A stretch of 35,590 bases of DNA from Bacteroidota bacterium (GTDB taxonomy: Bacteria > Bacteroidota > Bacteroidia > Bacteroidales > JAGONC01): positions 1 through 35,590 of the forward strand of contig JAPLDP010000083.1 of NCBI GenBank assembly GCA_026391695.1. The letters run 5' to 3'. A program made the position numbers and the translations under genes. The notes below the pieces were generated by a model, which saw only the letters and a list, made by a program, of their open reading frames with translations, did not search any database and was not told the origin of the DNA. Below are positions 8,699-17,410 of the stretch, piece by piece (the stretch's first letter is position 1; each line of letters starts with the position of its first letter).

Positions 8699-8760
8699 GG
8701 GGCAAAGTTATCTTTTTTTGTTAAATCATTGCAATCAATGGGATTAACAATCAAATCCAT

Positions 8761-9182
8761 TTATGGGATGATGATAAAGTTATCCCAATCGTATCCAAAT
8801 GCAAAGCGATTGCGGAAATTCACAAGTTCTTTATATGACAATTGTACGGATGAAGTACATTCTGTATAGCCAATTTTCCATCCTGTGGCATGAAATGTTT
8901 TACCAAATGAGCCAATGACGAATGAACGGGATGAATCCTCTTTACTTTTTCGGATAATCGTTCCCGTAATGCCGGCACTCCCTGCATGGGAGCATATTGA
9001 TTGTATCCTTTCTTCATGTATTTATTTACCGGGCTGATCAGTTTTTCGGAAATGGGAAAATCCGGAAAACCCTGCGACAAGTTGATCGCTTTATAATCAC
9101 CGGCGAGTTTCGACATCACCGTAAAAATGGTCGTTTCAACGCCCGGAAGCTTGGATGTTATGGAACCACTATAATTTCTCAT
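8761..9182 (-). pseudogene. Decayed class I aminotransferase with internal deletion
   Basis: The first 75 or so codons from the ATG at 9182 are a clear N-terminus of a methionine/kynurenine-type aminotransferase: SKLPGVETTIFTVMSKLA, INLSQGFPDFPIS and GYNQYAPMQGVPALRERLSEK. After position about 8941 that frame becomes nonsense and stops at 8820. In another frame, from 8940 down, the DNA reads SSRSFVIGSFGKTFHATGWK, the hallmark motif around the PLP lysine (Lys codon at 8901-8899). In intact enzymes (about 380 residues) these two pieces lie roughly 150 residues apart, so about 450 bases have been lost and the frame is broken. After GWKIGY the sequence is again unlike an aminotransferase (ELVNFRNRFAFGYDWDNF) and ends at 8761. 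The gene cannot give a working enzyme. Confidence 0.9.
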
Positions 9183-9257
9183 ATCTTTCTATTCTAAAAT
9201 GAGGAACAACAGAACAGTAAAATTATAAATAATACCTTCGTGGCAGATAAGTGTATA

Positions 9258-9289
9258 TTTGCATATCTGTATCGATTCATCTAATTTTG
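9258..9289 (+). promoter_or_regulatory. Bacteroidota-type promoter for pgk
   Basis: TTTG at 9258-9261 and TAATTTTG at 9282-9289, 20 bases apart, fit the Bacteroidota -33 TTTG / -7 TAnnTTTG promoter. It lies 53 bases before the pgk start codon. A second -7-like TATATTTG overlaps the -33 box at 9254-9261. Confidence 0.6.
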
Positions 9290-9342
9290 GCATTGGCAAT
9301 ATAAGAATAAGCAAGATATGATACTCTAAAATATCAAGGTAT

Positions 9343-10530
9343 ATGAAAACAGTTGACAACTATAATTTTAAAGGCAAGAGGGCATTGATAAGAGTTGATT
9401 TCAATGTTCCCCTCAATGAAACTTACGACATTACCGATACGACCCGGATTGACGCAGCTCTGCCCACAATCCGGAAAATTCTCGGTGACGGAGGTTCTGT
9501 AATTCTGATGTCGCATCTTGGGCGCCCGAAAGAGGGCTCCACTGAGAAATATTCACTAAAGCATCTGGTATCTTACCTGTCAAAAGTCCTGGGCCGGAAG
9601 ATCTTGTTTGCCGACGATTGTATAGGTGTATCAGCGATAAATCTCTCAAAGGAATTAAAACCCGGAGATGTGTTGTTGCTCGAGAATTTACGTTTTTACA
9701 AGCAGGAGGAGAAAGGGGATATGGAATTTGCCGGCAAGCTGGCATCACTGGGAGATGTCTATGTCAATGATGCTTTCGGCACCGCTCATCGTGCACATGC
9801 ATCCACAGCCGTCATTGCTAATTTTTTCCCAAAAGATAAGATGTTTGGATATCTGATGGCTGATGAAGTAAATAACATCAACAAGGTACTCGTCGATACC
9901 AGGCATCCCTTTACTGCCATACTTGGAGGTGCCAAGGTTTCGGGCAAAATAGAGGTCATCAATAACCTGCTTGGCAAAGTTGACAATCTGATTATCGGTG
10001 GCGGGATGATGTTTACCTTCATCAAAGCCATGGGGGGAAAGGTGGGGAATTCGATGGTTGAGGATGAGTTAATTGACACGGCCAAAAAAGCCATTGAAAC
10101 GGCCAGGACTAAAGGCATAAAGCTTTATATTCCAAAGGATACCATTGCATCGACAGCTTTCGCAAATGATGCCGGCATGCAGATATGTGCTGCAAATCAG
10201 ATTCCGGATGGCTGGATGGGTTTGGATATCGGGCCGGAGACACGTCAGGCTTTCGCGGCTGTCATTGAAAAATCGGCGACCATATTATGGAATGGCCCTA
10301 TGGGTGTTTTCGAGATGCCGAATTTTGAGGAGGGCACAAAATTTATCGCACAGACCATCGTAAAAGCCACGAAGAACGGTGCATTTTCTCTCATCGGGGG
10401 GGGTGATTCAGTGGCAGCGATCAATAAATACGGCCTTGCCGGCCAGGTCAGCTATGTTTCCACCGGGGGTGGCGCCATGCTGGAATGCATTGAGGGCAAA
10501 GTTTTACCTGGTATCAAAGCGATCGGTTAA
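9343..10530 (+). CDS. pgk: Phosphoglycerate kinase
   Basis: Glycolytic enzyme that transfers phosphate from 1,3-bisphosphoglycerate to ADP in the cytosol. At 395 residues it has normal length. The substrate-binding N-domain is marked by [14 protein letters not shown] (residues about 13-26), LMSHLGRPK (about 57-65) and [29 protein letters not shown]. The nucleotide domain has [11 protein letters not shown] (about 192-202), [22 protein letters not shown] and the closing [13 protein letters not shown] and STGGGAMLE motifs. All are intact. It is a single gene with its own promoter and overlaps the convergent CvpA-like gene by 17 bases. Confidence 0.98.
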   Translation: MKTVDNYNFKGKRALIRVDFNVPLNETYDITDTTRIDAALPTIRKILGDGGSVILMSHLGRPKEGSTEKYSLKHLVSYLSKVLGRKILFADDCIGVSAINLSKELKPGDVLLLENLRFYKQEEKGDMEFAGKLASLGDVYVNDAFGTAHRAHASTAVIANFFPKDKMFGYLMADEVNNINKVLVDTRHPFTAILGGAKVSGKIEVINNLLGKVDNLIIGGGMMFTFIKAMGGKVGNSMVEDELIDTAKKAIETARTKGIKLYIPKDTIASTAFANDAGMQICAANQIPDGWMGLDIGPETRQAFAAVIEKSATILWNGPMGVFEMPNFEEGTKFIAQTIVKATKNGAFSLIGGGDSVAAINKYGLAGQVSYVSTGGGAMLECIEGKVLPGIKAIG

Positions 10531-11077
10531 TACTCTTTTTCCCAATTGAATCCATAACTGTCGTATCGGATGGTGGGGGTGGATTAAACTTCAGTTCCCG
10601 CTCTTTCAAAAGTGCCAGCAATGCAGGGATCACTTTTTCCAGGGGGTCATAAAGAAAGGACCCCTGCTTCATTTTTTCAGTGATGATGCGTTGACGGGTA
10701 TCGATGACTGAGATAAGGAACAAGATCAGGCTGACGAGAACGACAGCTTTAGCGAAACCCAATAGTGCTCCCAAAATTTTGTTTAGAAAACCCAGAGCCA
10801 TTAAATCTACGGCCTTTTCGAGCATCTTACCCAGAAAAAAAAGCAGGATAATCACTGCAAGGAATATAGCGACGAAAGAGATAAGCCGGATGTAGGGGGA
10901 AGTTGCATGGAATTGTTCGATAAAAATTGTCGCTAAGGGTCCTGAAAACCTTATACTCAAATATAATCCCAAAATAAAAGCGATCAGTGACACAATCCCG
11001 ATAATAAAGCCTTTTGTAAAGCCCCTGTATGTCATCCAGAGTAACGGTAAAGCCAGGATGATATCAAAGATGTTCAT
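10514..11077 (-). CDS. CvpA family membrane protein
   Basis: A 187-residue integral membrane protein that matches the CvpA (colicin V production) family: it starts [20 protein letters not shown], has four hydrophobic helices within the first 120 residues and a charged, probably cytosolic tail. The family's molecular function is unclear; in enterobacteria it is linked to envelope stress and colicin V secretion. It follows the MlaF/MlaE-type genes on the same strand with only 17 bases between, so it is likely part of their transcript. The 3' end overlaps pgk by 17 bases from the opposite strand. Confidence 0.85.
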   Translation of the reverse strand: MNIFDIILALPLLWMTYRGFTKGFIIGIVSLIAFILGLYLSIRFSGPLATIFIEQFHATSPYIRLISFVAIFLAVIILLFFLGKMLEKAVDLMALGFLNKILGALLGFAKAVVLVSLILFLISVIDTRQRIITEKMKQGSFLYDPLEKVIPALLALLKERELKFNPPPPSDTTVMDSIGKKSINRSL

Positions 11078-11094
11078 AATAGATACAGGCTTGA

Positions 11095-11841
11095 TTAAGC
11101 TCGCAGTTTTCGTGTAAGTTCGGTTGCGAAGACAAAGTCATTCAACTCTTTATTATCGCTGGTCAGTATGTTGCTGCTATCTCCTTCCCACCACAACTCG
11201 CCCTGATAGATGAAAGCGACCTTATCGCCAATTTCGACAACTGAATTCATGTCATGGGTATTGACAATGGTTGTGATATTATATTCCTTTGTTATTTCAC
11301 TAATCAGGTTATCGAGGACGTTGGAAGTCTTAGGATCGATGCCGGAATTCGGTTCATCGCAAAAGAGGTAACGGGGGTTTAAGGCAATAGCCCGGGCTAT
11401 GGCAGTACGTTTAGTCATACCTCCGCTGAGCTGTGATGGTAAAAGGTTATTTGTACCTTCAAGGTTTACGCGTTTGAGGCAAAAGTTGACCCGATCAAGC
11501 TTTTCTTCAAATGACATATCGGTATTCATTGTCAGCGGGAACATGACATTTTCCTGGACCGTCATCGAGTCGAACAAGGCTCCGCCCTGGAATAGCATGC
11601 CAAATTCCTTCCTGAGTTTTTTCAGTTCCGAAAAGTTCATATCTCCTGCACAGCGGCCATCAAAGTATATTTTCCCCTCGTCAATTGGATAGAGTCCGAT
11701 GATGCATTTCAGCAGTACGGTCTTACCTGAGCCGCTCTGACCGATGATCAGATTGGTTTTACCTTTATCAAACGACAGGGATATATTTTTCAGCACCTCA
11801 CCGCCGTTAAACCGTTTACATATATTTTGAACTTCAATCAT
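11095..11841 (-). CDS. mlaF: ABC transporter ATPase of the MlaF type
   Basis: A 248-residue ABC ATPase that powers phospholipid transport between the membranes together with the permease encoded just upstream. Walker A is GQSGSGKT (residues about 34-41), the Q-loop is FGMLFQGGALFDSMTV, the signature is LSGGMTKRTAIARAI and Walker B is YLFCDEPNSGIDP, followed by the switch His in IVNTHDM. FQGGALFDSMTV and the GM-x-KR ending of the signature are typical of MlaF/Ttg2A-like proteins. The start codon overlaps the end of the permease gene by 8 bases, a sign of translational coupling. No MlaD-type binding protein is in the window, so the rest of the system must be elsewhere. Confidence 0.93.
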   Translation of the reverse strand: MIEVQNICKRFNGGEVLKNISLSFDKGKTNLIIGQSGSGKTVLLKCIIGLYPIDEGKIYFDGRCAGDMNFSELKKLRKEFGMLFQGGALFDSMTVQENVMFPLTMNTDMSFEEKLDRVNFCLKRVNLEGTNNLLPSQLSGGMTKRTAIARAIALNPRYLFCDEPNSGIDPKTSNVLDNLISEITKEYNITTIVNTHDMNSVVEIGDKVAFIYQGELWWEGDSSNILTSDNKELNDFVFATELTRKLRA

Positions 11842-12577
11842 TAAGCAACAACTGTGTTAGGATAAGGTTAAAAAGGATGATAAATATGCTGCTTTGGACG
11901 ACGGCTTTAGTGCTGGCCTGGCCGACTTCCTGTGCTCCCCCTCTCGTTATATACCCGTAATATCCTGATATGGAGGTGATGATAAAAGCAAAGAATACTG
12001 TTTTAATCAGCCCATAGATAATATCGTAATTTCTATAAAAGGCCCTGATGCCATAAATATAATCATAGGCAGTGACAAGGTCAGTCAATATTCCAATCAG
12101 CCAGCCTCCGGCAATGCCAAGTACCATACTGATGGCTATTAATACGGGATTAATAATAAGGGCTGCGGTGATTTTTGGTAATATGAGATAATTGGCAGGA
12201 TTGACTCCCATGATTTCCAGGGCATCGATTTGCTCGGTTACCCGCATGGTGCCTATCTCCGAAGCAATCCTGGAACCTACTTTTCCGGCGAGAATAAGAC
12301 TGATAATGGTTGGAGAGAACTCCAGGACGACCGACTGTTTAGTGGCAAAACCGATAGTGTACAGGGGAATAAGTGGTGAATCAACATTAAAGGCCATCTG
12401 AATGGTCACAACAGCACCCATGAAAATGGATATGATCGCCACAATACCAAGCGATTCCAATCCGAGGCTTTCAATTTCCCGAATGGTTTGCTGGCGGAAA
12501 ATTTTCCACTTCTCAGGTCGCCTAAAGACCTGTTGCATTAAAAGAAGATATTGTCCCAGGTTGAAAAGAAATTTCAT
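11834..12577 (-). CDS. mlaE: MlaE-type phospholipid ABC transporter permease
   Basis: A 247-residue inner-membrane permease of the MlaE (DUF140) family. Five or six hydrophobic segments are visible, and the family signatures are clear: GIVAIISIFMGAVVTIQMAF, LEFSPTIISLILAGKVGSRI and ASEIGTMRVTEQIDALEIMG (residues about 40-140), then the C-terminal GYYGYITRGGAQEVGQASTK. It makes the membrane channel through which lipids are moved by the MlaF-type ATPase. It is the first gene of the unit mlaE-mlaF-cvpA-like on the minus strand, divergent from a small lipoprotein gene across a 122-base gap. Confidence 0.95.
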   Translation of the reverse strand: MKFLFNLGQYLLLMQQVFRRPEKWKIFRQQTIREIESLGLESLGIVAIISIFMGAVVTIQMAFNVDSPLIPLYTIGFATKQSVVLEFSPTIISLILAGKVGSRIASEIGTMRVTEQIDALEIMGVNPANYLILPKITAALIINPVLIAISMVLGIAGGWLIGILTDLVTAYDYIYGIRAFYRNYDIIYGLIKTVFFAFIITSISGYYGYITRGGAQEVGQASTKAVVQSSIFIILFNLILTQLLLND

Positions 12578-12667
12578 ACCTTGAAATATTTCTGCTAAAA
12601 TAACGAAAAATTGTTAAAGATATTCCGGGAAATCACAAAAATGAGAGTTCCGGAGGTCATAATTTTA

Positions 12668-12675
12668 TACTTTTG
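12668..12675 (+). promoter_or_regulatory. -7 box for the lipoprotein / SprT-like pair
   Basis: TACTTTTG fits TAnnTTTG and ends 24 bases before the start codon of the small lipoprotein. No good -33 box was seen. Confidence 0.4.
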
Positions 12676-12699
12676 GATTCCATTAAAATAGCATAAACA

Positions 12700-12906
12700 A
12701 TGCGCCTGCTTCTAACTTATTTAGCGTTCATCATTCTCATGTGCTTTGCTGTTTGTCTGAGTTCCTGCAATTCATCAAAGCATTACCCTTTAAAAAACAA
12801 GCATCAGACGAAGATGAAAAAGAAATACAGGAAATATGACTGTAGGTGTTATATATACTATGGTTGGGAAAAATTCACTTACTTAAATTCTGATGGCCAG
12901 TTATAA
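12700..12906 (+). CDS. Small hypothetical lipoprotein
   Basis: A 68-residue frame with a clear lipoprotein signal: a hydrophobic stretch (LLLTYLAFIILMCFAV) and the lipobox LSSC (Cys23), followed by a short basic region (KHQTKMKKKYRKYDCRC) and a tyrosine-rich end. I do not recognise a family. The gene has a promoter-like box at the right distance, and its last 14 bases overlap the start of the SprT-like gene, which argues that it is real and translated together with it. Basic, short lipoproteins of this kind are common in Bacteroidota and usually uncharacterised. Confidence 0.6.
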   Translation: MRLLLTYLAFIILMCFAVCLSSCNSSKHYPLKNKHQTKMKKKYRKYDCRCYIYYGWEKFTYLNSDGQL

Positions 12907-13504
12907 AGATCTCCTGAAAAAGTATATACCGGAAGCAGCCATACAAGCAGTTGATATGTGGCTTGGGCAATATTCCGTGTATCTTCGCCTGCGGTCGGCG
13001 CGCCGTTCGAAGATGGGATCATATCACCCGCCACAGAACGGACATCCTCATTATATTAGCGTGAATCAGGATCTTAATCCCTATGCTTTTCTTATTATTC
13101 TGGTCCATGAAATCGCGCATGTTGTCGTGTGGGACCAGTACCGGCAACGTGTAAGGCCACATGGAAAAGAGTGGAAAGAGACCTTTAAAGTCCTTATAGA
13201 TCCGTTTCTTGAAAAGGGAATTTTCCCTGACGATATATCCCATGCACTCAAAAAGTATCTTCAAAAAACTTATGCTTCCATTGTGACCGATATAGCCCTG
13301 ATGAGGGTACTCCAGCGCTATCAGAATGAGGGCACCATGATTCTGGAAGATCTCCCATATCAGTCCACTTTCAGGATACATGACGGCAGAACATTCAGGA
13401 AGCTGGAAAAACTAAGAAAACGTTACAGGTGTCAATGCCTTAAAACCAAACGGATGTATCTTTTTAATCCCATTGCCCAAATTATTCCTGTCGATGCAAT
13501 GTAA
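12893..13504 (+). CDS. SprT-like zinc metalloprotease-domain protein
   Basis: A 203-residue cytosolic protein with the SprT-like metallopeptidase signature: VHEIAHVVVW (His72, Glu73, His76) with a third ligand in RPHGKEWKETF (His90). The family includes human SPRTN, which removes DNA-protein crosslinks; bacterial members are mostly uncharacterised. The C-terminus has YRCQCLKTKRMYLFNPIAQI, the short tail common in Bacteroidota homologues, but it lacks the full four-cysteine zinc ribbon of longer family members. Its start codon lies inside the upstream lipoprotein gene (14-base overlap). No substrate can be assigned. Confidence 0.87.
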   Translation: MASYKDLLKKYIPEAAIQAVDMWLGQYSVYLRLRSARRSKMGSYHPPQNGHPHYISVNQDLNPYAFLIILVHEIAHVVVWDQYRQRVRPHGKEWKETFKVLIDPFLEKGIFPDDISHALKKYLQKTYASIVTDIALMRVLQRYQNEGTMILEDLPYQSTFRIHDGRTFRKLEKLRKRYRCQCLKTKRMYLFNPIAQIIPVDAM

Positions 13505-13523
13505 GATATTGATTCTCTTTTTA

Positions 13524-13531
13524 TATTTTTG
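13524..13531 (+). promoter_or_regulatory. -7 box for the mannose-1-phosphate guanylyltransferase gene
   Basis: TATTTTTG fits TAnnTTTG and lies 61 bases before the likely ATG at 13593. The -33 element is not clear, so this is tentative. Confidence 0.35.
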
Positions 13532-13592
13532 CGTTGATGCCGGATGATTACATGTATCAGCTGACTGAAAACACCTCATATACAAATTGACG

Positions 13593-14684
13593 ATGAACAA
13601 AAACCACTATTGTGTGATAATGGCCGGTGGTATCGGCTCACGGTTCTGGCCGATGAGCAGGACATCGCATCCGAAGCAGTTTATTGATATACTTGGAACA
13701 GGCAAGACGCTTCTTCAGAAAACATTCGAACGGTTTGAACAGATATGCCCCCGGGAAAACATTTATATTGTCACCCATGAGTTTTATAAAAAGCTGATCA
13801 AGGACCAGATAACTGGTATTGGGGACCACCAAATCCTGTATGAGCCATACCGTCGCAATACCGCGCCCTGCATCGCCTATGCCAATTACAAGATACTGCA
13901 GATAAATCCTGAGGCTGTTATTGTTGTTGCCCCGTCCGATCACATGATTCTCAGGGAAGACATATTCATCGAGGTCATCACGTCAGCCCTGCTGGCAGCA
14001 GGAAGCCATGACTGGTTACTGACACTGGGCATTAAACCCAGCAGGCCGGATACCGGGTATGGATACATTCAGTTCATCGAGTCGTTCCCATATGCCATTG
14101 ATTCACGTATCAAGAAGGTCAAGACATTTACTGAAAAGCCACAGCTTGAAATGGCTATGTCATTTCTGAAGAGCGGTGACTTCCTGTGGAATTCAGGCAT
14201 TTTTGCCTGGTCGCTAAAAAGTATTCTGAAAGCTTTTGATAAATACCTTACAGAAGTTGACTCAGTTTTTAAGGAAGGGATGAGTAAATACAACACCTCC
14301 GAAGAAAAAGAATTTATAACAAAATCCTATGCCGTTTGTAAAAGCATTTCCATTGACTACGGAGTGATGGAAAAAGCTGACAATGTTTATGTACTTGCTT
14401 CGGATTTTGGCTGGTCTGATCTCGGAACATGGGGATCCCTCTACGAACACCTCAAAAAAGATGAACAGGGAAATTCCATTACCGGTAAAAATGTTCTGAT
14501 CTATGATGTCATGAACAGCATCATTAAAATGCCATCTGAAAAACTGGTTGTGCTGCAGGGACTTGAAGATTATATTGTGGTTGAGGACGAAAATATTCTG
14601 CTGATATGTAAAAAAACCGACGAACAGAAGATCAGGCAGTTTGTAAACGATGTTAAAGAGAAAAAGGGAGAAAAAAATATATAA
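13593..14684 (+). CDS. manC: Mannose-1-phosphate guanylyltransferase
   Basis: Makes GDP-mannose from mannose-1-phosphate and GTP, for exopolysaccharide or lipopolysaccharide. The nucleotidyltransferase signature is at the N-terminus: IMAGGIGSRFWPMSR then PKQFIDILGTGKTLLQ. Further landmarks are VVAPSDHMI (about 110-118), TLGIKPSRPDTGYGYIQ, TFTEKP, WNSGIFAW and ASDFGWSDLGTWGSLYE. At 363 residues it has only the transferase domain, without the phosphomannose isomerase half of the larger bifunctional enzymes. I chose the ATG at 13593 rather than the in-frame TTG at 13587; the next residues (NKNHYCVIMAGG) then give the usual short N-terminus. It is followed by the S46 peptidase 24 bases later. Confidence 0.95.
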   Translation: MNKNHYCVIMAGGIGSRFWPMSRTSHPKQFIDILGTGKTLLQKTFERFEQICPRENIYIVTHEFYKKLIKDQITGIGDHQILYEPYRRNTAPCIAYANYKILQINPEAVIVVAPSDHMILREDIFIEVITSALLAAGSHDWLLTLGIKPSRPDTGYGYIQFIESFPYAIDSRIKKVKTFTEKPQLEMAMSFLKSGDFLWNSGIFAWSLKSILKAFDKYLTEVDSVFKEGMSKYNTSEEKEFITKSYAVCKSISIDYGVMEKADNVYVLASDFGWSDLGTWGSLYEHLKKDEQGNSITGKNVLIYDVMNSIIKMPSEKLVVLQGLEDYIVVEDENILLICKKTDEQKIRQFVNDVKEKKGEKNI

Positions 14685-14708
14685 TTACTTAACAAAACTC
14701 TGAGCTCT

Positions 14709-16865
14709 ATGAAAAAAACACTCATTTGTTATTTTATTTTTTTTACCGGCCTTCTGAATTCACTCAGGGCAGATGAAGGCATGTGGCTGATGTTATTCAT
14801 CGACCGGCTGAATTATACTGACATGCAAAAGATGGGACTGAACCTCACGCCTGAAGAAATATACAGTGTAAATAATTCGAGCCTGAAAGATGCTATTATT
14901 CAGTTTGGCGGGGGATGTACCGGCGAGGTTATCTCGCCTTCCGGTTTGATCATTACAAATCATCACTGCGGTTACGGATCGATCCAGTCGCAAAGTTCTG
15001 TTGAACATGATTACCTGACCGAGGGATTCTGGGCCGGTTCAAAGGAGGAAGAGCTTCCTATTGATGGATTGACAGCTAGATTTCTCATCAGGATTGAAGA
15101 CGTATCGCAGCGGGTACTGAATGAAGTCAATGATCAGATGACTGAAAAGGAGCGAGGCAAGAAGATAGAAGAAATCAATAAGGTGATCATCAGGGAGGCC
15201 ACAGAAGGAACGCCATATGATGCATCAGTAAGAAGCTTTTATAAAGGCAATGAATATTATCTCTTTGTTTATACGGTATACAAAGATGTGCGATTGGTTG
15301 GAGCCCCCCCTACTTCGATTGGAAATTATGGCGGTGACACGGATAACTGGATGTGGCCACGCCATACCGCTGATTTCTCACTTTTCAGGATATACTCAGC
15401 ACCTGACGGAAAACCCGCTGAATATTCCAAAGACAACATTCCACTCAAACCAAAGTATTACCTGCCTATTTCACTTGATGGCGTTGAAAAGGATGATTTT
15501 GCCATGATTCTGGGTTATCCCGGAGGCACCAATCGTTATCTGACTTCATATGGAGTAACACTGGCAGTGGAACAGAATAATCCAACCATTGTCAAAATCC
15601 GCCAGGAGAAGCTGGATATTTACAAAGCCGATATGGATGCCAGTGATCAGGTCAGGATTCAATATGCTTCCAAATATGCCCGTGTGTCGAATTACTGGAA
15701 GTATTATATCGGGCAGACAAAGGGATTAAAAAGGCTCAAAATTGCTGACAGAAAAAGAGAACAGGAAGATCAGTTCAAGACTTGGGCTCTTGCCACTCCT
15801 GAAAGAAAAGCAAAATACGGCACTATTCTGACTCAGCTGGAGCAGGCTTTCAAAGAACAAAAGGAATTCGACTTTTTCAGAATATATTATACAGAAGCTG
15901 TCAGAGGGTGTGAAGCCATGACCTTCTCTTCGGGTTTTACCTCACTGAAAAATGCACTCATGGAGAAGAATCCCGATCAGGAAAAAGTCACGGAACTGAT
16001 CAAGCCTTTGCAAGGCCAGGCAGAACGGTTTTTCAAGGATTATAACTTGCCTACTGACAAAAGAATCATGGCATCCATGCTCACCATGTATGACAGTGAC
16101 GTGCCGGAAAACTTCAAGCCGGAGGAATTTATCCGTTTAGCTGCCAAATATAAAGGTGAGTTTAAAAAATTTGCAGCCCAGGCATTTGAAAAGTCCATAT
16201 TCGTGAACAGGGAAAAAATCAATGCATTGCTTTCAAAGCATAGTGCGAAAGCTATTTCAAATGATCCTGTGTATGCTCTGATGTTTGCATTCTCCAACTT
16301 CTTTACCAAAACCATGTCGAATATGGATGTGATAACTGACACGCGGAGCAAGTGTGAACGGTTATATATGGCCGGATTAAGAGAGATGCAGCCGGATAAA
16401 AAGTTTTATCCTGATGCAAATTCGACCATGCGTATGACATATGGGCAGGTACTGGATTATTATCCAGCAGATGCTGTACATTATGATTACCAGACCACCC
16501 TTTTCGGGGTCATGCAAAAAGAGGACCCCTCCAATAGCGAGTTCATAGTGCCTGAGAAGTTAAAAAAACTTTACGAAGCCAGAGATTATGGACGGTATGG
16601 GCAAAATGGCAACATGTATGTCTGTTTCCTGACAAATAATGATATTACGGGTGGCAATTCGGGAAGCCCGGTGCTCAATGGTGATGGGCAGCTTATTGGT
16701 TTGGCATTCGACGGCAATTGGGAAGCCATGAGCGGTGATATTGCCTTTGAACCGGATTACCAGCGGACCATCTGTGTCGATATCCGTTATGTTCTTTTCA
16801 TCATCGATAAATATGCCGGTGCGAAGAACATTGTTGATGAGTTGACGCTAGTAGAGAAGAAGTAG
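14709..16865 (+). CDS. S46 family dipeptidyl-peptidase, DPP7-like
   Basis: A 718-residue exported serine peptidase of family S46 that removes dipeptides from the N-terminus of peptides, supporting amino-acid feeding in asaccharolytic Bacteroidota. A signal peptide (about residues 1-21) precedes the chymotrypsin-like domain, which is split by a helical insert. Candidate catalytic residues are His85/His86 in ITNHHCGYGS, Asp222 in TADFSLFRIY and Ser651 in GGNSGSPV. The residue that sets P1 preference is Gly669 in AFDGNWEAMSGD; DPP11 enzymes have Arg there (acidic P1), DPP7-type have Gly (hydrophobic P1), so hydrophobic preference is predicted. No T9SS sorting domain is present, so it should act in the periplasm. 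A run of 7-bp repeats begins at the last base of its stop codon. Confidence 0.96.
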   Translation: MKKTLICYFIFFTGLLNSLRADEGMWLMLFIDRLNYTDMQKMGLNLTPEEIYSVNNSSLKDAIIQFGGGCTGEVISPSGLIITNHHCGYGSIQSQSSVEHDYLTEGFWAGSKEEELPIDGLTARFLIRIEDVSQRVLNEVNDQMTEKERGKKIEEINKVIIREATEGTPYDASVRSFYKGNEYYLFVYTVYKDVRLVGAPPTSIGNYGGDTDNWMWPRHTADFSLFRIYSAPDGKPAEYSKDNIPLKPKYYLPISLDGVEKDDFAMILGYPGGTNRYLTSYGVTLAVEQNNPTIVKIRQEKLDIYKADMDASDQVRIQYASKYARVSNYWKYYIGQTKGLKRLKIADRKREQEDQFKTWALATPERKAKYGTILTQLEQAFKEQKEFDFFRIYYTEAVRGCEAMTFSSGFTSLKNALMEKNPDQEKVTELIKPLQGQAERFFKDYNLPTDKRIMASMLTMYDSDVPENFKPEEFIRLAAKYKGEFKKFAAQAFEKSIFVNREKINALLSKHSAKAISNDPVYALMFAFSNFFTKTMSNMDVITDTRSKCERLYMAGLREMQPDKKFYPDANSTMRMTYGQVLDYYPADAVHYDYQTTLFGVMQKEDPSNSEFIVPEKLKKLYEARDYGRYGQNGNMYVCFLTNNDITGGNSGSPVLNGDGQLIGLAFDGNWEAMSGDIAFEPDYQRTICVDIRYVLFIIDKYAGAKNIVDELTLVEKK

Positions 16866-16892
16866 GCAGTTAGCAGTCGGCAGTCGACAGTC
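16865..16892 (+). repeat. Four tandem 7-bp repeats after the S46 peptidase
   Basis: Four heptamers in a row (GGCAGTT, AGCAGTC, GGCAGTC, GACAGTC) start at the last base of the stop codon. The same unit, AGTCGGC in another phase, occurs inside the first beta-helix gene at 25819-25846. Related heptamers form the ends of the four T9SS genes further right. Confidence 0.8.
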
Positions 16893-16920
16893 ATAAAATT
16901 TAAGACGAAAAAATTTTATT

Positions 16921-17391
16921 ATGCCGAGGGAGATTGAACGGAAGTTTCTGGTGACAGGTGACCACTACAGGCATCTCTCAAAAGGCACCTATTATCAACA
17001 GGGATACCTCAGCACAGTGAAAGAGAGAAGCATAAGGATCCGTATCGCAAATGGAAAGGGTTATCTGACCATCAAGGGTATTTCGAAGGGCGCAACACGA
17101 AAAGAATATGAATATGAGATCCCTGTTGGAGATGCCCGGGAGATGCTGAATGATCTATGTGTGAAGCCGAAGATAGAGAAATACAGATATACTTTTGATC
17201 ATAAGGGCTTTACATGGGAGGTGGATGAATTTATCGGAGACAATGAAGGCCTGGTCATTGCTGAAATAGAGCTGGACACAGAGGATCAGATATTTATTAA
17301 GCCTGAATGGATCGGCGAAGAAATCACACATGATCCCAGATATTATAATGTCAATCTTATAGCAAATCCTTTTTCCCGGTGGAAAGGATGA
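16921..17391 (+). CDS. CYTH domain protein (triphosphate-processing)
   Basis: A 156-residue CYTH-family protein. The family hallmark ExExK is at the very start (EIERKFLV, residues 4-11), followed by alternating charged strands that build the triphosphate tunnel: RSIRIRIANGKGYLTIKG, KEYEYEIP, KYRYTF, WEVDEF and LVIAEIELD. Family members hydrolyse inorganic triphosphate or thiamine triphosphate, or make cyclic AMP; in free-standing bacterial proteins of this length, tripolyphosphatase activity is the commonest finding. The substrate is not decidable from sequence. It lies on its own, 28 bases after the heptamer repeat. Confidence 0.92.
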   Translation: MPREIERKFLVTGDHYRHLSKGTYYQQGYLSTVKERSIRIRIANGKGYLTIKGISKGATRKEYEYEIPVGDAREMLNDLCVKPKIEKYRYTFDHKGFTWEVDEFIGDNEGLVIAEIELDTEDQIFIKPEWIGEEITHDPRYYNVNLIANPFSRWKG

Positions 17392-17410
17392 TAGCCAGGC
17401 GCAGCGATTA

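Noticed and set aside
12893-13504. SprT-like gene as a toxin or defence component
   Set aside because: Its neighbours are an unknown lipoprotein and sugar-nucleotide and peptidase genes; no antitoxin or defence partner is present.
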